Positions 4,146 through 6,063 of a stretch of DNA of 6,063 nt are shown in pieces. Under the pieces are notes generated by a model. That model was not told the origin of the DNA and made no database searches. It saw nothing but the letters and a program-made list of their open reading frames with translations. This stretch comes from an uncultured Ruminococcus sp. (lineage in GTDB: Bacteria > Bacillota > Clostridia > Oscillospirales > Ruminococcaceae), in the NCBI GenBank assembly GCA_946537565.1, contig CAMNFW010000137.1, positions 1-6,063 of the forward strand, written 5' to 3'. Position 1 is the first letter of the stretch, and every line of letters begins with the position of its first letter. The translations under genes were made by a program, and so were the position numbers.

Positions 4146-6063
4146 ATGGATAATAATATAACATTTGGCGGAAGCATGACATCGCAGATAAATTTTGCAA
4201 TGCAGCAGAACTATGTGCCGGTTTTCCGCAGTATGACCCTTACTAACAACTCTGAAAGCATTATCAGGAACGTAAAGCTGAGAATCAGCTTTGAGCCGGA
4301 ATTTGCAGAGGTGTTTGAATCAACACCAATTGATCTTGCACCCGGTCAGCCAACAGAAATATCTCCTGTGAATATAGTTATTTCCACTGACTATCTTTTC
4401 TCACTTACTGAGAAGATAGTTGGAAGTGCAGTTATAGAAGCAGTTCAGGACGATGAGGTCATTGCAAAAGAAGTTAAGACGATAGAGCTTCTTGCCTATG
4501 ACCAGTGGACTGGCGTGCTGTTTATGCCTGAGATAGCTGCTGCTTTCGTTATGCCTAATCACCCGAAAGTTGCGGAGATCATATCAAAATCAAGCGTATA
4601 TTTGCAGAAGTGGACAGACGATCCATCTTTCACCGGCTATCAGACAAGGAATCCTAATATCGTAAAGCAGCAGATGGCAGCGATATATGCTGCTTTACAG
4701 GAAACTAACATTGCCTATACAATGCCCCCAGCCAGCTTTGAGACTGCCCAGCGTGTGAGAACGCCCGATGCAGTTATTGAAGGAAAGCAGGGAACCTGTA
4801 TTGAACTGGCAGCGCTTTACTGTTCGTGCCTTGAATCAATAGGACTCAACTCAATGATAATAATAGTCAAGGGACACGCATTCGCCGGCTGCTGGCTGAA
4901 TGAAGAGACCTTTGCTGACTGTCTGCAATACGACATGAGTGCTGTAACAAAACGTGCAGCCGCCGGAGTAGATGCAATAAGCCTTGTGGAGTGTACAGAT
5001 TTTACAGCCGGCAAGAGTTTTGATTTTAACACCTCTGAAAAACACGCTGCGGAGCATCTTACAAATTCAGGAGATTTTTATTTTGCAATAGACGTTGCCC
5101 GTACCCGTTCCAGCGGAATAAGACCGATGCCGGCAAGAATAACTGAGAACGGCAGCTTCAGGGCGGTTGATTATGGTGAACGTAAAAAGAAGGAGATAAC
5201 CGGTGTGCCAGACACACTCAACACCTTCGATAATATCATTCTCAACGGCGAACATCAGGAGGTCACAAAACAAGTTATCTGGGAGAGAAAGCTGCTTGAT
5301 CTCAGCCTTCGTAACAGCCTTTTGAATTTCCGTCCCGGAACCATGAATGTGCAGGTAATGATGACTGATCTTGGAAGGCTTGAAGATGAAATATCAAAGG
5401 GCAGTGATTTCCGTGTGATGTCAGTTCCGAACGATATGAGCCTGCAAATGGCTGACAGCAAGATCTTTGAGATAGAAAATGAAAAGGATCATCTTTCCAC
5501 AGTCATTGAATCGGAATTCAAAAACCACCGACTCAGGACATTTATCAGTGAATCAGATCTGGACAAGGCAATGAAGAAGCTTGTTCGTCAGGCAAAGGTA
5601 AGTCTTGAAGAAAATGGTGTAAACACAATATATATCGCACTTGGATTTCTTCGCTGGTATGAAACTGACAAGAGTGAGAAAGCGAGATATGCTCCTCTTG
5701 TTCTTGTACCTATAGACATAACACGCAAGATTCAGGAAAAATCATATTATATAAAAATTCGTGACGAAGAAACTCAGGTCAATATCACTTTGCTGGAAAT
5801 GCTTAGACAGTTTTTTTGTATTGATATTCAGGGGATGAATCCTGTACCTGAGGATGAAAACGGCGTTGATCTTGATCTTATTTTCACAACGATCCGTCAT
5901 GGTATAATGGCGCAGACCCGGTGGGATATTGAGGAATATGCTTTTATAGGTCAGTTTTCATTCAACCGTTTCATAATGTGGAATGATATCCGCAACAGAT
6001 CTGATGAACTGGCACAGAATAAAGTAGTAGCAAGTCTTATTTCAGGTAAAATAGAATGGGAAG
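4146..6063 (+). CDS. Large DUF4011-family protein, 5' part (transglutaminase-like + DUF4011; predicted helicase beyond window)
   Basis: The first 639 codons are open to the window edge, with no stop. The ATG follows AGGAG (4135-4139) by 6 bases. Residues 1 to about 110 look like a beta-rich, Ig-like domain. Residues about 115-200 include AFVMPNHP and a GYQ segment ending in MPPASFE, a region usual in this family. Residues about 200-290 form a transglutaminase-like fold with a plausible catalytic set: C218 (GTC), H244 (GHAF) and an acidic residue near E282 (VECT). DUF4011 begins at W379 with the signature KLLDLSLRNSLLNF (382-395), continues with RYAPLVLVPIDI (514-525) and NITLLEML, and nears its end at FIGQFSFNRFIMWND. 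Family members are typically 1,500-2,200 residues long and continue into an SF1 helicase (AAA_11/AAA_12), a Vsr/Mrr-like nuclease and DUF3320. That would suit DNA or RNA processing, and some relatives are proposed antiphage genes. Those parts are not visible here, so the defence role is inference. Confidence 0.88.
   Translation, partial: MDNNITFGGSMTSQINFAMQQNYVPVFRSMTLTNNSESIIRNVKLRISFEPEFAEVFESTPIDLAPGQPTEISPVNIVISTDYLFSLTEKIVGSAVIEAVQDDEVIAKEVKTIELLAYDQWTGVLFMPEIAAAFVMPNHPKVAEIISKSSVYLQKWTDDPSFTGYQTRNPNIVKQQMAAIYAALQETNIAYTMPPASFETAQRVRTPDAVIEGKQGTCIELAALYCSCLESIGLNSMIIIVKGHAFAGCWLNEETFADCLQYDMSAVTKRAAAGVDAISLVECTDFTAGKSFDFNTSEKHAAEHLTNSGDFYFAIDVARTRSSGIRPMPARITENGSFRAVDYGERKKKEITGVPDTLNTFDNIILNGEHQEVTKQVIWERKLLDLSLRNSLLNFRPGTMNVQVMMTDLGRLEDEISKGSDFRVMSVPNDMSLQMADSKIFEIENEKDHLSTVIESEFKNHRLRTFISESDLDKAMKKLVRQAKVSLEENGVNTIYIALGFLRWYETDKSEKARYAPLVLVPIDITRKIQEKSYYIKIRDEETQVNITLLEMLRQFFCIDIQGMNPVPEDENGVDLDLIFTTIRHGIMAQTRWDIEEYAFIGQFSFNRFIMWNDIRNRSDELAQNKVVASLISGKIEWE

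Noticed and set aside
4071..4160. Fragments reminiscent of a TPP riboswitch: CTGAGA (4071-4076), CCCTTTAAAC (4117-4126) and CCTGATATGGATAAT (4140-4154).
   Set aside because: The spacing and pairing do not fit a thi-box. The last segment spans the start codon, the closing GCCAGCG-AGGGA part is absent, and the downstream gene has nothing to do with thiamine.
4817..5461. Several leftward open frames of about 70 codons opposite the DUF4011 gene.
   Set aside because: The sense frame has continuous, family-consistent protein similarity here; the antisense frames lack ribosome binding sites and recognisable domains.
1..6063. CRISPR arrays, tRNA or rRNA genes, cyclic-di-GMP riboswitches and complete insertion sequences.
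   Set aside because: No regularly spaced repeats, no tRNA cloverleaf or rRNA-like segments, no riboswitch consensus, and no transposase or paired terminal inverted repeats were seen on either strand.

Overview
The window is AT-rich, with strong AGGAGG-type ribosome binding sites, consensus sigma-A-type promoters and U-tract hairpin terminators. Together with an integrase fragment and a 7-TM EAL protein of kinds common in anaerobic Firmicutes, this suggests a Clostridia chromosome, perhaps a gut Ruminococcus or relative. That placement is inferred from style and family resemblance, not from a marker gene.

Left part (1-680): a decayed recombination scar. A hairpin at the left edge is followed by the middle of a tyrosine recombinase that has lost its N-terminal part and its catalytic tyrosine. 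Within a few bases it joins the C-terminal tail of a short-chain dehydrogenase in another frame. No intact gene is visible here.

Middle (680-3172): two divergent transcription units share a 246-base intergenic region. Leftward is a 65-residue four-cysteine zinc-ribbon-like protein with a near-consensus promoter and its own terminator. Rightward is a 636-residue membrane protein with seven predicted TM helices, a degenerate GGDEF domain and an EAL domain retaining all the catalytic motifs. It is probably an active cyclic-di-GMP phosphodiesterase.

Next (3174-3922): a monocistronic gene for a 195-residue membrane protein of unknown function, with its own promoter and terminator.

Right part (3923-6063): a promoter flanked by small palindromes, a roughly 90-base leader that can fold in competing ways around the ribosome binding site, and the first 639 codons of a very large gene that leaves the window. 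The visible part has an N-terminal beta-rich region, a transglutaminase-like domain with Cys/His/Glu, and a DUF4011 domain. Proteins with this start normally continue into a superfamily 1 helicase, a Vsr/Mrr-like nuclease and DUF3320, and related architectures have been proposed as antiphage defence genes. This is the most likely interesting system here, but its helicase and nuclease parts lie outside the window.

The genes look like independent transcription units rather than one operon: terminators or divergent orientation separate every adjacent pair.
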